A stretch of 14,557 nt of DNA from Bacillota bacterium (GCA_023434855.1 JAEYSJ010000045.1:1-14557); one strand, 5' to 3'; numbered from the stretch's first letter, positions 7,510 through 14,296 are shown. Translations and numbers: made by a program. Notes: generated from the letters alone by a model not told the origin.

Positions 7510-8340
7510 ATGAACAATTTGGAATTGGATGATTTACTGAGAAGGGCGCTTAGCGAGGATATTGGAGCCGGAGATATCACCAGCGAAGCAATTTTTGCAG
7601 AAGACCATATATCTGATGGCTATGTCATTGCCAAACAGAATCTTGTTTTGGCGGGAATGCCGGTTTTTATCCGGGTATTTGCACTGCTTGATGGCAAAGT
7701 GAAAGTAACTCCATGTAATGTGGATGGAGACCGGATTAATAAGGGACAACGGTTTGCCCAGCTACAGGGGCCCACCAGGTCATTATTGGCCGGGGAAAGG
7801 GTAGCGCTAAACTTTCTGCAACGACTGACAGGTATAGCCACCGAGACAAACCGGTATATGGAGGCAGTGGGAGACCGGAGTACAATGATAGTTGATACCC
7901 GCAAGACAACTCCAGGTCTGCGTATGCTGGAAAAGTACGCCGTTACGGTCGGGGGAGGCAAAAACCATCGTTACGGTTTGGACTCAATGGTACTAATAAA
8001 GGACAACCACATAAAGGCCGCAGGTGGTATTTTGCAGGCGGTGCAGAAGGTGCGCGGCAGTATATCGCCCTACATAAAGGTTGAAGTTGAGGTCGAAAAT
8101 TTAAAACAGCTTGATGATGCGCTGGCGGCAAGTGTTGATATTATTATGCTTGATAATATGTCCTTGCCAATGATCGAAGAAGCTGTAAAAATAATTAATC
8201 ATCAAGCCTTAGTAGAGGTATCAGGCAATGTAACTCTTGAAAGAATAGCTGAATTAGCAGCTAAGGGCGTTGACATTATATCAAGCGGTGCGTTGACCCA
8301 TTCTGTTAAAGCCGCGGACATAAGTATGAGGATTGAATAG
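7510..8340 (+). CDS. nadC: nicotinate-nucleotide pyrophosphorylase (carboxylating)
   Basis: NadC converts quinolinate and phosphoribosyl pyrophosphate to nicotinate mononucleotide, carbon dioxide and pyrophosphate. Its 276 residues match the family length. Signatures are EDIGAGDITS (16-25), GERVALNFLQRLTGIAT (95-111), DTRKTTPGLRMLEKYAV (129-145), GGGKNHRYGLDSMVLIKDNH (148-167), VEVEVENLKQ (191-200), IIMLDNM (211-217), EVSGNV (236-241) and GVDIISSGALTHS (253-265). The basic residues Arg131, Lys132, His153, Arg154 and Lys164 are in the phosphate and quinolinate binding loops. The ATG again follows the nadB TAA directly, and a GGAAGG (7490-7495) precedes it within nadB. It is the last gene of the operon, before the hairpin at 8384-8433. 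Confidence 0.97.
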   Translation: MNNLELDDLLRRALSEDIGAGDITSEAIFAEDHISDGYVIAKQNLVLAGMPVFIRVFALLDGKVKVTPCNVDGDRINKGQRFAQLQGPTRSLLAGERVALNFLQRLTGIATETNRYMEAVGDRSTMIVDTRKTTPGLRMLEKYAVTVGGGKNHRYGLDSMVLIKDNHIKAAGGILQAVQKVRGSISPYIKVEVEVENLKQLDDALAASVDIIMLDNMSLPMIEEAVKIINHQALVEVSGNVTLERIAELAAKGVDIISSGALTHSVKAADISMRIE

Positions 8341-8383
8341 TTTATTCATGGGGCAATATAACTAAGCCAATAATTTAACGTGA

Positions 8384-8433
8384 AAAAGCGCTAGCTTTGC
8401 ACTAATTTTAAAAGTGCAAAAGCTTGCGCTTTT
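8384..8433. terminator. bidirectional terminator between nadC and the EamA gene
   Basis: AAAAGCGC-TA-GCTTTGCAC pairs with GTGCAAAAGC-TT-GCGCTTTT around an AT-rich loop, giving a stem of about 18 bp with one small internal mismatch and a one-base bulge. The arms end in A and T runs, so it can act on both strands. It sits 44 bases after nadC and three bases after the EamA stop on the opposite strand. Confidence 0.85.
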
Positions 8434-8436
8434 GTC

Positions 8437-9324
8437 TTAATAATCAGCAGTAGTCTTTAGGCTTGCACCCCTGGAGATGTACAGACCCAGGAAGATGATG
8501 ATCGCGCCAATCAACTGCAGCCAGCCAAAAGTCTCTCCCAGGAACAGATATCCGGCAGTGATAGCAAAGACCGGAGGCAAATTATTATATAGCGAAGCCT
8601 TGGTGCTGCCCAAAATGCCTGTGCCCCAAATCCAAAGGCAATTACCCAGACAGAGAGGAAACAATCCTGAGTAAAAGATGCTTGCCCAGCCCGGCCAGGG
8701 GACAGACTGCCAGTCAACTGCCAGCATGGAAGGAAGGGAAACAAGGATAAACAGCCCAGTGGATAGCAAAAGTATATATGCTGTTATCTGATAGGCAGAA
8801 TAAATATTGGTTAACGGACGGGAAAAGACGGTGTAATAACCGTAGCTCATTTGGGCGACAAATAGCATCAGCGCACCGGCAGCATGTTCATCAGTAAAGC
8901 TTATTGCTTTACCTGTTCCCGCCACCATAACACCTACTCCCACAATTGAGACCACAATTCCGGCCATCATTGCCGCTCCGATGCGTTCAAACCGGTGAAT
9001 GTGGCTAATGACAGCCACACTGATTGGCAGGCAGCCAAGAATGAGAGAAGCGTTGCCAACTGTGGTCATCTGTACGCCTTCGGTGAAGAATATCTGGAAA
9101 AAGAAGAAACCAAGGCTGGAGACAGTTAGGGCTTGCCAATCCTCCCGCCGTAGGGGCTGCCAAATCGTTATTCGTCTTAAAACTACCCAGCCAATTGCAA
9201 AAGCCACCAACATGCGTATTGCATTATACGGCATCGGCGCTATATATAAGAGACCAATTTTCATTACAGGCGGGTTTAACCCCCACAGTAAGGCGACAAA
9301 AGTTAAAACAATATGCACATGCAT
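8437..9324 (-). CDS. EamA/DMT-superfamily transporter
   Basis: This is a 295-residue integral membrane protein of the drug/metabolite transporter superfamily, with ten hydrophobic segments arranged as two EamA repeats (about 1-132 and 150-288). The first repeat opens with ALLWGLNPPVMKIGL (11-25) and has GNASLILGCLPISVAV (90-105). The second ends with the hallmark LGETFGWLQLIGAIIIFLGL (261-280). The frame is open further upstream, but ATG 9324 is chosen because AGGAG (9337-9333) is eight bases before it and the first membrane helix starts right after; the upstream extension has no ribosome binding site and would add a non-family N-terminus. Members export amino acids, metabolites or drugs. The substrate cannot be inferred. 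It is a single gene, convergent with nad. Confidence 0.9.
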   Translation of the reverse strand: MHVHIVLTFVALLWGLNPPVMKIGLLYIAPMPYNAIRMLVAFAIGWVVLRRITIWQPLRREDWQALTVSSLGFFFFQIFFTEGVQMTTVGNASLILGCLPISVAVISHIHRFERIGAAMMAGIVVSIVGVGVMVAGTGKAISFTDEHAAGALMLFVAQMSYGYYTVFSRPLTNIYSAYQITAYILLLSTGLFILVSLPSMLAVDWQSVPWPGWASIFYSGLFPLCLGNCLWIWGTGILGSTKASLYNNLPPVFAITAGYLFLGETFGWLQLIGAIIIFLGLYISRGASLKTTADY

Positions 9325-9455
9325 GATTACCACTCCTAATTCAATACGGCAACAAATAAAGAATGCTGACACCCTAACGTATTTCGTTATTTGGATAATT
9401 AATCCTGCTGTAAGCCCATGGTATAAATTGGAATAAATAACACAAAGGGAAATAC

Positions 9456-9495
9456 TTGTCATCTTACAACTTAGATGATAATATAAGGTTGTAAG
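9456..9495 (+). promoter_or_regulatory. promoter and inverted-repeat operator upstream of the DapB-like gene
   Basis: TTGTCA (9456-9461) and TAATAT (9479-9484) are separated by 17 bp. A perfect 8-bp inverted repeat, CTTACAAC (9463-9470) and GTTGTAAG (9488-9495), has one arm in the promoter spacer and the other just past the -10. This placement suits a repressor binding site. A weaker nested dyad CATCT/AGATG (9460-9464, 9473-9477) overlaps the left arm. The regulator is not identifiable. Confidence 0.5.
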
Positions 9496-9518
9496 TAAAA
9501 ATAGTGGGAGGAAGGGAT

Positions 9519-10358
9519 ATGAAAATTGCCTTAGCTGGTTTAGGAATCACAGGAAATATAGTTGCTGAATACTTACTTAAAGAGAAGGCGCTTACAATGG
9601 TTCTTTGTCGTGACGGCAGTCCGAACGCAGGTAAAGACGTAGGCGAGATTTTACATAGGCCGGTTACCGGCATTACAATTGAATCTACAACCGATTTAGA
9701 AGAAAAATTGCTGATAAATCAGCCTGATGTACTTATCGACTTTTCCAGTCCCGATTTTCTGAGTGAAAACCTTAGCATACTGGCAAAGTGTAAAGTAAAT
9801 GTGGTTACAGCCGTTACCGGGTACAGTGAAATAGATACAAGACGAATTAAGCTGGTTGCCCAAAGCGGGAAAATCGGGGTGGTGATGGCGCCTAATATTA
9901 CCTATGGGGTTAATCTGCTGCTTATGATGGCCCGACTGGCGGCTCAATTGCATTCAGAGTATGATTTTCAGATTATCGAGGAAAACCATAAACATAAAAA
10001 GGACAGTCCATCAGGAACAGCTAAAAAAATTGCTGCAACAATTGCGTCTACACTGAGTGGCGATGTAGGTGAGAACAAAGATGATATCCCTATTCATTCC
10101 ATCCGGGCCGGCGACATTGCCGGTCGGCATAAAGTTTTAGTCTATGGTAAGTATGATCAAATTGAAATTACCCATACGGCATTTTCCCGGATGGCCTTTG
10201 CGGAAGGCGCCTATAAAGCCGCGCAGTTTATAAGCGGAAGGCCTGGCTTTTATGAGATGAAAGATGTATTTCGGTTGGAAAAGGGCAATTATGCCGCTGA
10301 CCGGTGGCTGAATAGTCTTGGCGATGGTTTTCACGACGCCGAACCGCTAATTATATAA
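9519..10358 (+). CDS. DapB-family (4-hydroxy-tetrahydrodipicolinate reductase-like) protein, divergent
   Basis: The 279-residue protein has the two-domain plan of DapB, the NAD(P)H-dependent reductase of lysine and dipicolinate synthesis. The N-terminal Rossmann strand has ALAGLGITG (4-12) in place of the usual GRMG motif. It is followed by LIDFSSPDF (72-80), TAVTGYS (97-103) and MAPNITYGVN (123-132). The family block at 154-168, ENHKHKKDSPSGTA, keeps Lys160 and the PSGTA phosphate-type loop. Compared with the usual HHxxK pattern, the first His is Asn156, while the second is kept as His157. The C-terminal part has RAGDIAGRHKV (196-206) and ITHTAFSRMAFAEGAYKAA (217-235). ATG 9519 lies seven bases after GGGAGG (9506-9511); an in-frame GTG at 9504 lies within that site. 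No dapA is adjacent. It may be a true DapB or a paralogue with altered substrate. Confidence 0.8.
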   Translation: MKIALAGLGITGNIVAEYLLKEKALTMVLCRDGSPNAGKDVGEILHRPVTGITIESTTDLEEKLLINQPDVLIDFSSPDFLSENLSILAKCKVNVVTAVTGYSEIDTRRIKLVAQSGKIGVVMAPNITYGVNLLLMMARLAAQLHSEYDFQIIEENHKHKKDSPSGTAKKIAATIASTLSGDVGENKDDIPIHSIRAGDIAGRHKVLVYGKYDQIEITHTAFSRMAFAEGAYKAAQFISGRPGFYEMKDVFRLEKGNYAADRWLNSLGDGFHDAEPLII

Positions 10359-10360
10359 CG

Positions 10361-10388
10361 AAATAGCCGCCTTGTAGGGCGGCTATTT
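10361..10388. terminator. terminator after the DapB-like gene
   Basis: AAATAGCCGCC (10361-10371) and GGCGGCTATTT (10378-10388) form a perfect 11-bp stem with a six-base loop, starting two bases after the stop codon. The T tract after it is short, but the arms end in AAAT/ATTT. It could also terminate the gene converging from the right. Confidence 0.85.
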
Positions 10389-10468
10389 GCTTAAAGATAA
10401 GATGAGTAAACATCAACCGTTAAAAAACCAACGTATTTTTTATTTTATTGCTAACTAGGAAGGTCATC

Positions 10469-11386
10469 TTAAGGCCATACTATAATCTTAGACAATATGC
10501 CGTTAGTGCAATGGAATGAAATTCCATGCACGCTATCCGTGCGTGCCTTTCCCCATAAATAGCGATATTCTTTAATACCATTATTATTTACGATTTGATA
10601 CGAATTACCATAAGCATTTATAATTTTTGATTCCGTATCGCCCACGCCAATTTTTCTCGCGGTTACCGCATCCCGGTTATTAATCTCTATCGAGACGATG
10701 CCGCCAGAATCAGCTTGTGTTGATAGATTAAAGGTAACACCGCCGTAGGCAATAAAATATTCTGCGTCCATGCTATGTTTTAGCACGCCTTCTCTAGCGG
10801 GCTTTCCCAGAGAACTGATAATATCAGACTTTCGCGCATTATATGGTATTCCTAAAACAGTTAGGTCACCTGAATTAATCGGCTCTGCACCCCCAACCGC
10901 CCCTTTGTAATACGAGATGTAAGCCGACGCACTACCTGATGAATCATTCAAGAATTCACCGTATAGATGTGCATAACAGATATTTACGGCATTAAATGAA
11001 CTTTCTTCGTAACCATATGGAGCTCTTTGCAAATTCAGATAGTCCCATCCTGAATTATTTGCTATCCAAGCTTCTCTTGTTAGTTTATTGATTTTATATC
11101 TTGTCGCTGTATCACTTTTCCTCAATATATCAGAATCTTCATCCGTTGAAGCTGTAAGAACGCTGAAGACCAACCATGTATCATCATTTTGAATAATATT
11201 CATTGATGACAGGTCTACATATCTTTCAACTCGCATGTGCGCATAAATTGGGCGATAATTAGAATCATATGCCGGTGCTCCTTTGAAATATGCTTGACAG
11301 TTACCGGTCCCAAATGAAACACTAAAGCCCAAAATTGCCACCGCTAAGTACTTTATCAACTGCTTCTTGCTGCCGTTTTCTTTCAT
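10469..11386 (-). CDS. secreted protein of unknown function with a duplicated C-terminal module
   Basis: The 305-residue product has a typical signal peptide: Lys-rich start, hydrophobic stretch 12-26, and probable cleavage after CQA (32). The N-terminal region (about 50-110) has YVDLSSMNI and DDTWLVFSVL, reminiscent of short secreted domains of the surface-adhesin E type, but the match is weak. The C-terminal part looks duplicated: 178-234 and 246-302 share a G-I/V start, an acidic-SxII helix ending in G-K/N, an aromatic strand, and a closing G-I-(V/L)-S-x-I-x-I/V strand. This resembles SmpA/BLIP-like small folds. GGAGG (11398-11394) is seven bases before the ATG. It is a single gene; no partner is evident and I assign no function. 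Confidence 0.8.
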   Translation of the reverse strand: MKENGSKKQLIKYLAVAILGFSVSFGTGNCQAYFKGAPAYDSNYRPIYAHMRVERYVDLSSMNIIQNDDTWLVFSVLTASTDEDSDILRKSDTATRYKINKLTREAWIANNSGWDYLNLQRAPYGYEESSFNAVNICYAHLYGEFLNDSSGSASAYISYYKGAVGGAEPINSGDLTVLGIPYNARKSDIISSLGKPAREGVLKHSMDAEYFIAYGGVTFNLSTQADSGGIVSIEINNRDAVTARKIGVGDTESKIINAYGNSYQIVNNNGIKEYRYLWGKARTDSVHGISFHCTNGILSKIIVWP

Positions 11387-11534
11387 ATTCTTTCCTCCGT
11401 ATTTTTCATGTAATATTTATAGCATTTTGCATTCGACAAAATTATTTAATTTCCTTTATATTATTACACAAATTTACCAATTAGCAATAAAGCAACTTTA
11501 AGGTTCGGGAGTCCGGTAATCGGCAAATATGTTA

Positions 11535-11565
11535 AAAAGAGCTACTTAAAACAAGTAGCTCTTTT
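11535..11565. terminator. perfect 13-bp hairpin terminator
   Basis: AAAAGAGCTACTT (11535-11547) pairs perfectly with AAGTAGCTCTTTT (11553-11565) around AAAAC. On the minus strand it follows the 19-codon peptide gene by 15 bases and ends in a run of five T (minus 11538-11534). No annotated plus-strand gene reads into it, so it most simply belongs to the peptide gene. Confidence 0.8.
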
Positions 11566-11580
11566 ACAGTCGCAAAACGG

Positions 11581-11640
11581 TTATATAGCTTGCATTATTA
11601 TTAAGCTGGCCATGATAATAAGCTTTACAAACTTTTTCAC
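11581..11640 (-). CDS. 19-residue hydrophobic peptide with its own terminator
   Basis: On the minus strand AAGGGAGGG lies seven bases upstream of a GTG at 11640, which opens a 19-codon frame ending in TAA at 11583-11581. The predicted peptide is MKKFVKLIIMASLIIMQAI: three Lys at the N-terminus, then a fully hydrophobic stretch. A strong terminator hairpin follows 15 bases later, so the unit resembles a complete mini-gene. It could be a single-helix membrane peptide, possibly of a type I toxin or regulatory class. It could also be the signal-peptide remnant of a decayed secreted protein gene. No clear minus-strand promoter was found; AT-rich -10-like sequence lies at 11696-11689. The ribosome binding site plus terminator support expression; function is unknown. 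Confidence 0.5.
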   Translation of the reverse strand: MKKFVKLIIMASLIIMQAI

Positions 11641-11664
11641 CTATATACCCTCCCTTAAAATGTT

Positions 11665-11693
11665 TTTGCAGCCGATCAGAACCTTTTTATAAT
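11665..11693 (+). promoter_or_regulatory. candidate promoter of the methyltransferase remnant
   Basis: TTTGCA (11665-11670) and a perfect TATAAT (11688-11693) are 17 bp apart. Transcription would begin near 11700, leaving only about 20 bases before the ATG at 11720, with no recognisable ribosome binding site in that leader. Confidence 0.45.
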
Positions 11694-11719
11694 ATAGCCT
11701 GGTATAGTGTTCTTTTGAT

Positions 11720-12157
11720 ATGGAAGATAATAATTTGGAACGACTTAAAAAGCATTATAAATGGTTTGCGCCAATATATAATATTGTTAACAAACCAATA
11801 CTTGAAAACTACCGGGCGGCAATACCTTTTTTATTAAAAAAGATCAAAATTAATAGTAATTCTACCGTGCTTGATATTGGCACCGGAACTGGTGGTTTTG
11901 CCGGAATATTATTAGAGTTAACCTCCGCAGATATTACCGGCATTGATCTTTCACCGGAAATGTTGAACAAGGCAAAAAGAACCTATGAGGATAAAATTAA
12001 GTTTATAAATTTGGCAGCTCTTTTCGGTACTTCCTTCTTTTGGTTGGCACGTCTAATCGGTGAATTTGCATTTAAGAATGTCTCTTCTATCAAACCAGCT
12101 TTGGTGGTTGCTTTTATTATTGGAATTCTGTTATATTTGCTGCCAGCGGTTATGTAA
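11720..12157 (+). pseudogene. chimeric remnant: N-terminal half of a SAM methyltransferase joined to a membrane-protein tail
   Basis: Residues 1-97 are the start of a UbiE-like class I methyltransferase: motif I VLDIGTGTGG (50-59), motif II ITGIDLSPEMLNKAK (72-86), then IKFINL where the family would continue with its acidic motif and substrate region. From about residue 98 (near nucleotide 12010) the sequence changes to LAALFGTSFFWLARLIGEFAF and a second hydrophobic run (126-143) ending LLPAVM. That resembles the C-terminal end of an unrelated membrane protein. The frame stays open across the join, as after an internal deletion. At 145 residues it is well below the ~200-250 usual for the family and lacks the later motifs, so catalysis is unlikely. 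No ribosome binding site precedes the ATG. I treat it as a gene-fusion relic. Confidence 0.65.
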
Positions 12158-12257
12158 GTAAGTCCGATAGTAAAGATTCATATAAAGAATGCCATTCCGA
12201 AGTTGGAATGTGTTCGTCCCTATTTCTGTCTTATTTTTGTCACAATTATGCGGTATG

Positions 12258-12277
12258 ATTAAGACAAATTAAGACAA
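12258..12277 (+). repeat. tandem 10-bp repeat upstream of the His-rich gene
   Basis: ATTAAGACAA occurs twice head to tail (12258-12267 and 12268-12277), 26 bases before the chosen start. A TTGTCA (12237-12242) and TATGAT (12254-12259) nearby are promoter-like but badly spaced relative to each other. One-helical-turn direct repeats are typical binding sites for OmpR-type response regulators; this is a suggestion only. Confidence 0.45.
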
Positions 12278-12303
12278 ATATGAAAAAGGATGGTGTTTCT
12301 AAG

Positions 12304-12603
12304 ATGAAAAAGCTTTTCGTTGTATTGGCAGTTCTCGTTACCGTTAACATCTTTCCATTAGCCGCATATGCTCACGACTATGATCACCACGATCGGCGGG
12401 CACACCACGAGCGAATGTGGAGAGACCATGAGCGGGACTGGCGTGATCATGACCGGGAATGGCGAGAGCATCGTGGTGACAGGCATTGGCGAAGAGTACA
12501 CGCCAGAGAATGGCGTGATTGGTATCGTTGGCACGAAGATAATGAACACGAATTCCATCTGCACGTAGCAGGTGAAGGATTTGACCTTGATATTAACGGA
12601 TAA
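12304..12603 (+). CDS. secreted His/Arg/Trp-rich small protein with WRDH repeats
   Basis: The 99-residue product has a clear signal peptide (1-23, cleavage after AYA). The mature 76 residues contain 14 His and 7 Trp. The core (about 39-76) is a run of roughly seven-residue units of the pattern W-R-D/E-H-x-R-D/E: WRDHERD, WRDHDRE, WREHRGD, then WRRVHARE and WRDWYRWH. A non-repetitive acidic end (HVAGEGFDLDING) follows. An ATG at 12280 is in frame but has no ribosome binding site; ATG 12304 has AGGATGGTG (12287-12295) eight bases upstream and begins the signal peptide. Such composition suggests metal binding or polyelectrolyte interaction outside the cytoplasm. I know similar secreted proteins only as uncharacterised, and no partner gene is adjacent. 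Confidence 0.8.
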   Translation: MKKLFVVLAVLVTVNIFPLAAYAHDYDHHDRRAHHERMWRDHERDWRDHDREWREHRGDRHWRRVHAREWRDWYRWHEDNEHEFHLHVAGEGFDLDING

Positions 12604-12721
12604 CAACTGATAAGTCTAAACGTCTTGATTTGGCGTCTTAAGAGATCGGACTTTGTCATTAGAAAAAGGCTTATTATTTGATCTTAAATCTATATCCGAT
12701 AGTTACCCATTCGGTAATTTA

Positions 12722-12762
12722 AAAATCCAGCATACTCGCAATTTTACGGGTTGCTGGATTTT
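12722..12762. terminator. terminator between two convergent genes
   Basis: AAAATCCAGCA (12722-12732) pairs with TGCTGGATTTT (12752-12762). The inner ACTCG/CGGGT pairing extends the stem to about 16 bp with one bulge, leaving an eight-base AT-rich loop. It lies about 120 bases after the His-rich gene and 103 bases beyond the stop of the leftward secreted-protein gene, so it can serve both strands. Confidence 0.7.
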
Positions 12763-12864
12763 CTTTCTGGGCTTTTTTACAGGATGGTCCTATGTATATG
12801 GTATTCCGTTGCCAATACTGTTTACGAGTATCTATGGCTTAGGGGAGAGATTATGTAGTTCAAT

Positions 12865-13815
12865 TTACTTGCTGGAATTACCAGCTCCCTCGTACATAAG
12901 TTGTAGATTTTGCACAACGTTTTTAGACAACTGGTATTTCCATTCCTTTATTCTGCCCCAGTCATAGAATATTCCACCTTGCCCGTAATACCAAGTAATG
13001 ACGATGCTGTCTTTAGCCGATATGATGGCTTGGAACAATGACGGCGGAACATCAAAGCTCACTTCGCAGTTTGAAAAACCGGGGAAATCTGTATTTCCTT
13101 TAGGAAGTGGAGCTGCAAGAATCCAGTTTTCACCATCTACGGTTACAACTGCAACTTTGCTTAGAGTCGGGGATAGAAAACTGGACATTGTTGAAAGATT
13201 GAGTCGGCAGATCTGTTTATTGTTGTTATCCTTTAATAACCAGAAATCCATTGTCGTGTGAAAGCCTGCCTTGGTACATGTGTCACGTACGAAATACCGG
13301 CTTGTTCCGTCTTTAGTTATATCATGCTTGATATAGTTATTTACTAAAGCTTCGCTCAGTTGATGGGAATCAGGGCTGACAGGAGAAATGTATTGAGGGA
13401 TATAAGCAGTCTGGTTTAGCTGGTATTGATCAAATAACTGTTTTGAAATTATTCCGATATAGGAATTAGCATTTATATTTTGCCAGCCTTTCATAATTGA
13501 ATCTGATGAAGTAATAATATCGCCTGATAAAGAGTATGCAGTGTTCTTTGCCTCGATATATACTGGCGTAGCTTTTCTCGCCAGTATATGGCTGACGGTA
13601 TATGTATTTTGTTTGTTCTTATCAACTGTTTTGATCCAAAAGTCCACTACTTTATCTGATTCTTCCCCGGAAAATGCGATAGTATTTTTATCTACATAGT
13701 ATTCAACATTGTCTCCAGTTGACGTCAAATTCCATTCCGGTGAGGCGTAAACATGATAATTTCCGCTGATGACTAAAAATATTAAAAGCATCCATGACAT
13801 TAAGATTCTTTTCAC
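12865..13815 (-). CDS. secreted protein of unknown function
   Basis: The 316-residue product starts at GTG 13815, seven bases after GGAGG (13827-13823). An ATG further upstream at 13848 lacks a site and would add eleven residues before the signal peptide. The signal peptide spans about 1-24 (hydrophobic 7-18, cleavage after VYA). Residues 27-80 (PEWNL, YYVDKNTI, KVVDFWIKTV) have the strand pattern of small secreted domains of the surface-adhesin E type, only loosely matched. A second, similar stretch is at 174-240 (YFVRDTC, MDFWLLKD, CRLNL, WILAAPLPKG), suggesting repeated folds. The C-terminal part is rich in aromatic residues (ITWYYGQGGIFYDWG, 273-287). No catalytic motif is seen. It is a lone gene, convergent with the His-rich gene. 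Confidence 0.75.
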   Translation of the reverse strand: MKRILMSWMLLIFLVISGNYHVYASPEWNLTSTGDNVEYYVDKNTIAFSGEESDKVVDFWIKTVDKNKQNTYTVSHILARKATPVYIEAKNTAYSLSGDIITSSDSIMKGWQNINANSYIGIISKQLFDQYQLNQTAYIPQYISPVSPDSHQLSEALVNNYIKHDITKDGTSRYFVRDTCTKAGFHTTMDFWLLKDNNNKQICRLNLSTMSSFLSPTLSKVAVVTVDGENWILAAPLPKGNTDFPGFSNCEVSFDVPPSLFQAIISAKDSIVITWYYGQGGIFYDWGRIKEWKYQLSKNVVQNLQLMYEGAGNSSK

Positions 13816-14144
13816 GTGTATTCCTCCATTCAATTTTTCTTGGAGCAAATTTTAATAAATGGCGAAGCTTTAAAAGTTCGTAGGAAATTAACCATAATAG
13901 ATAACAGTAAAAAAGAAGTACACTTTATATTCGTAAAATCACCCACTTACATTACAATATTTCCCTAAATCCCGAAAATTTCCTCTATCCCACTAATAAC
14001 TTGTGATAAATTTTATACGGCGATTCGGAATAATAGCGAGTTGTAGGGATGAGTGAATTTGATGCCGATATATACTTTCAATGGTTCTTAGTGGTAAGAA
14101 ATTGGTGAGAACAATAATTGGTTAAAAGTGACTGTGTATGAAAT
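13816..14144. other. intergenic region with no gene seen
   Basis: About 330 bases of AT-rich sequence separate the leftward secreted-protein gene from the tRNA promoter. It must hold the promoter of that gene, but no convincing -35/-10 pair stands out on the minus strand. An imperfect 18-bp palindrome, CGAAGCTTTAAAAGTTCG (13863-13880), is the only notable structure. A 19-codon frame at 14050 lacks a spaced ribosome binding site and is not called. Confidence 0.6.
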
Positions 14145-14173
14145 TTGACATAATAGAATCAAGCTGATATAAT
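14145..14173 (+). promoter_or_regulatory. strong sigma-70/sigma-A promoter of the tRNA operon
   Basis: A perfect TTGACA (14145-14150), 17-bp spacer and perfect TATAAT (14168-14173) with an extended -10 TG (14165-14166) lie about 43 bases before the first tRNA. Consensus promoters of this quality are typical of stable RNA operons. Confidence 0.92.
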
Positions 14174-14215
14174 TTTAATTCTGGTTTAGAAAGTTATTTT
14201 TAAACTGTGTATTAA

Positions 14216-14290
<75 letters not shown>

Positions 14291-14296
14291 AATTAT

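Noticed and set aside
8999..9436. 145-residue plus-strand frame opposite the EamA gene
   Set aside because: It is antisense to a clear transporter gene and its promoter; the composition is Lys/Thr-rich noise.
12193..12210. Hairpin CATTCC-GAAGTT-GGAATG after the methyltransferase remnant
   Set aside because: The stem is only six base pairs with no T tract directly after it, so it is too weak to call a terminator.
12653..12967. 104-residue plus-strand frame
   Set aside because: It runs through a terminator hairpin and 100 bases antisense to the secreted-protein gene, has no ribosome binding site, and shows no protein-like pattern.
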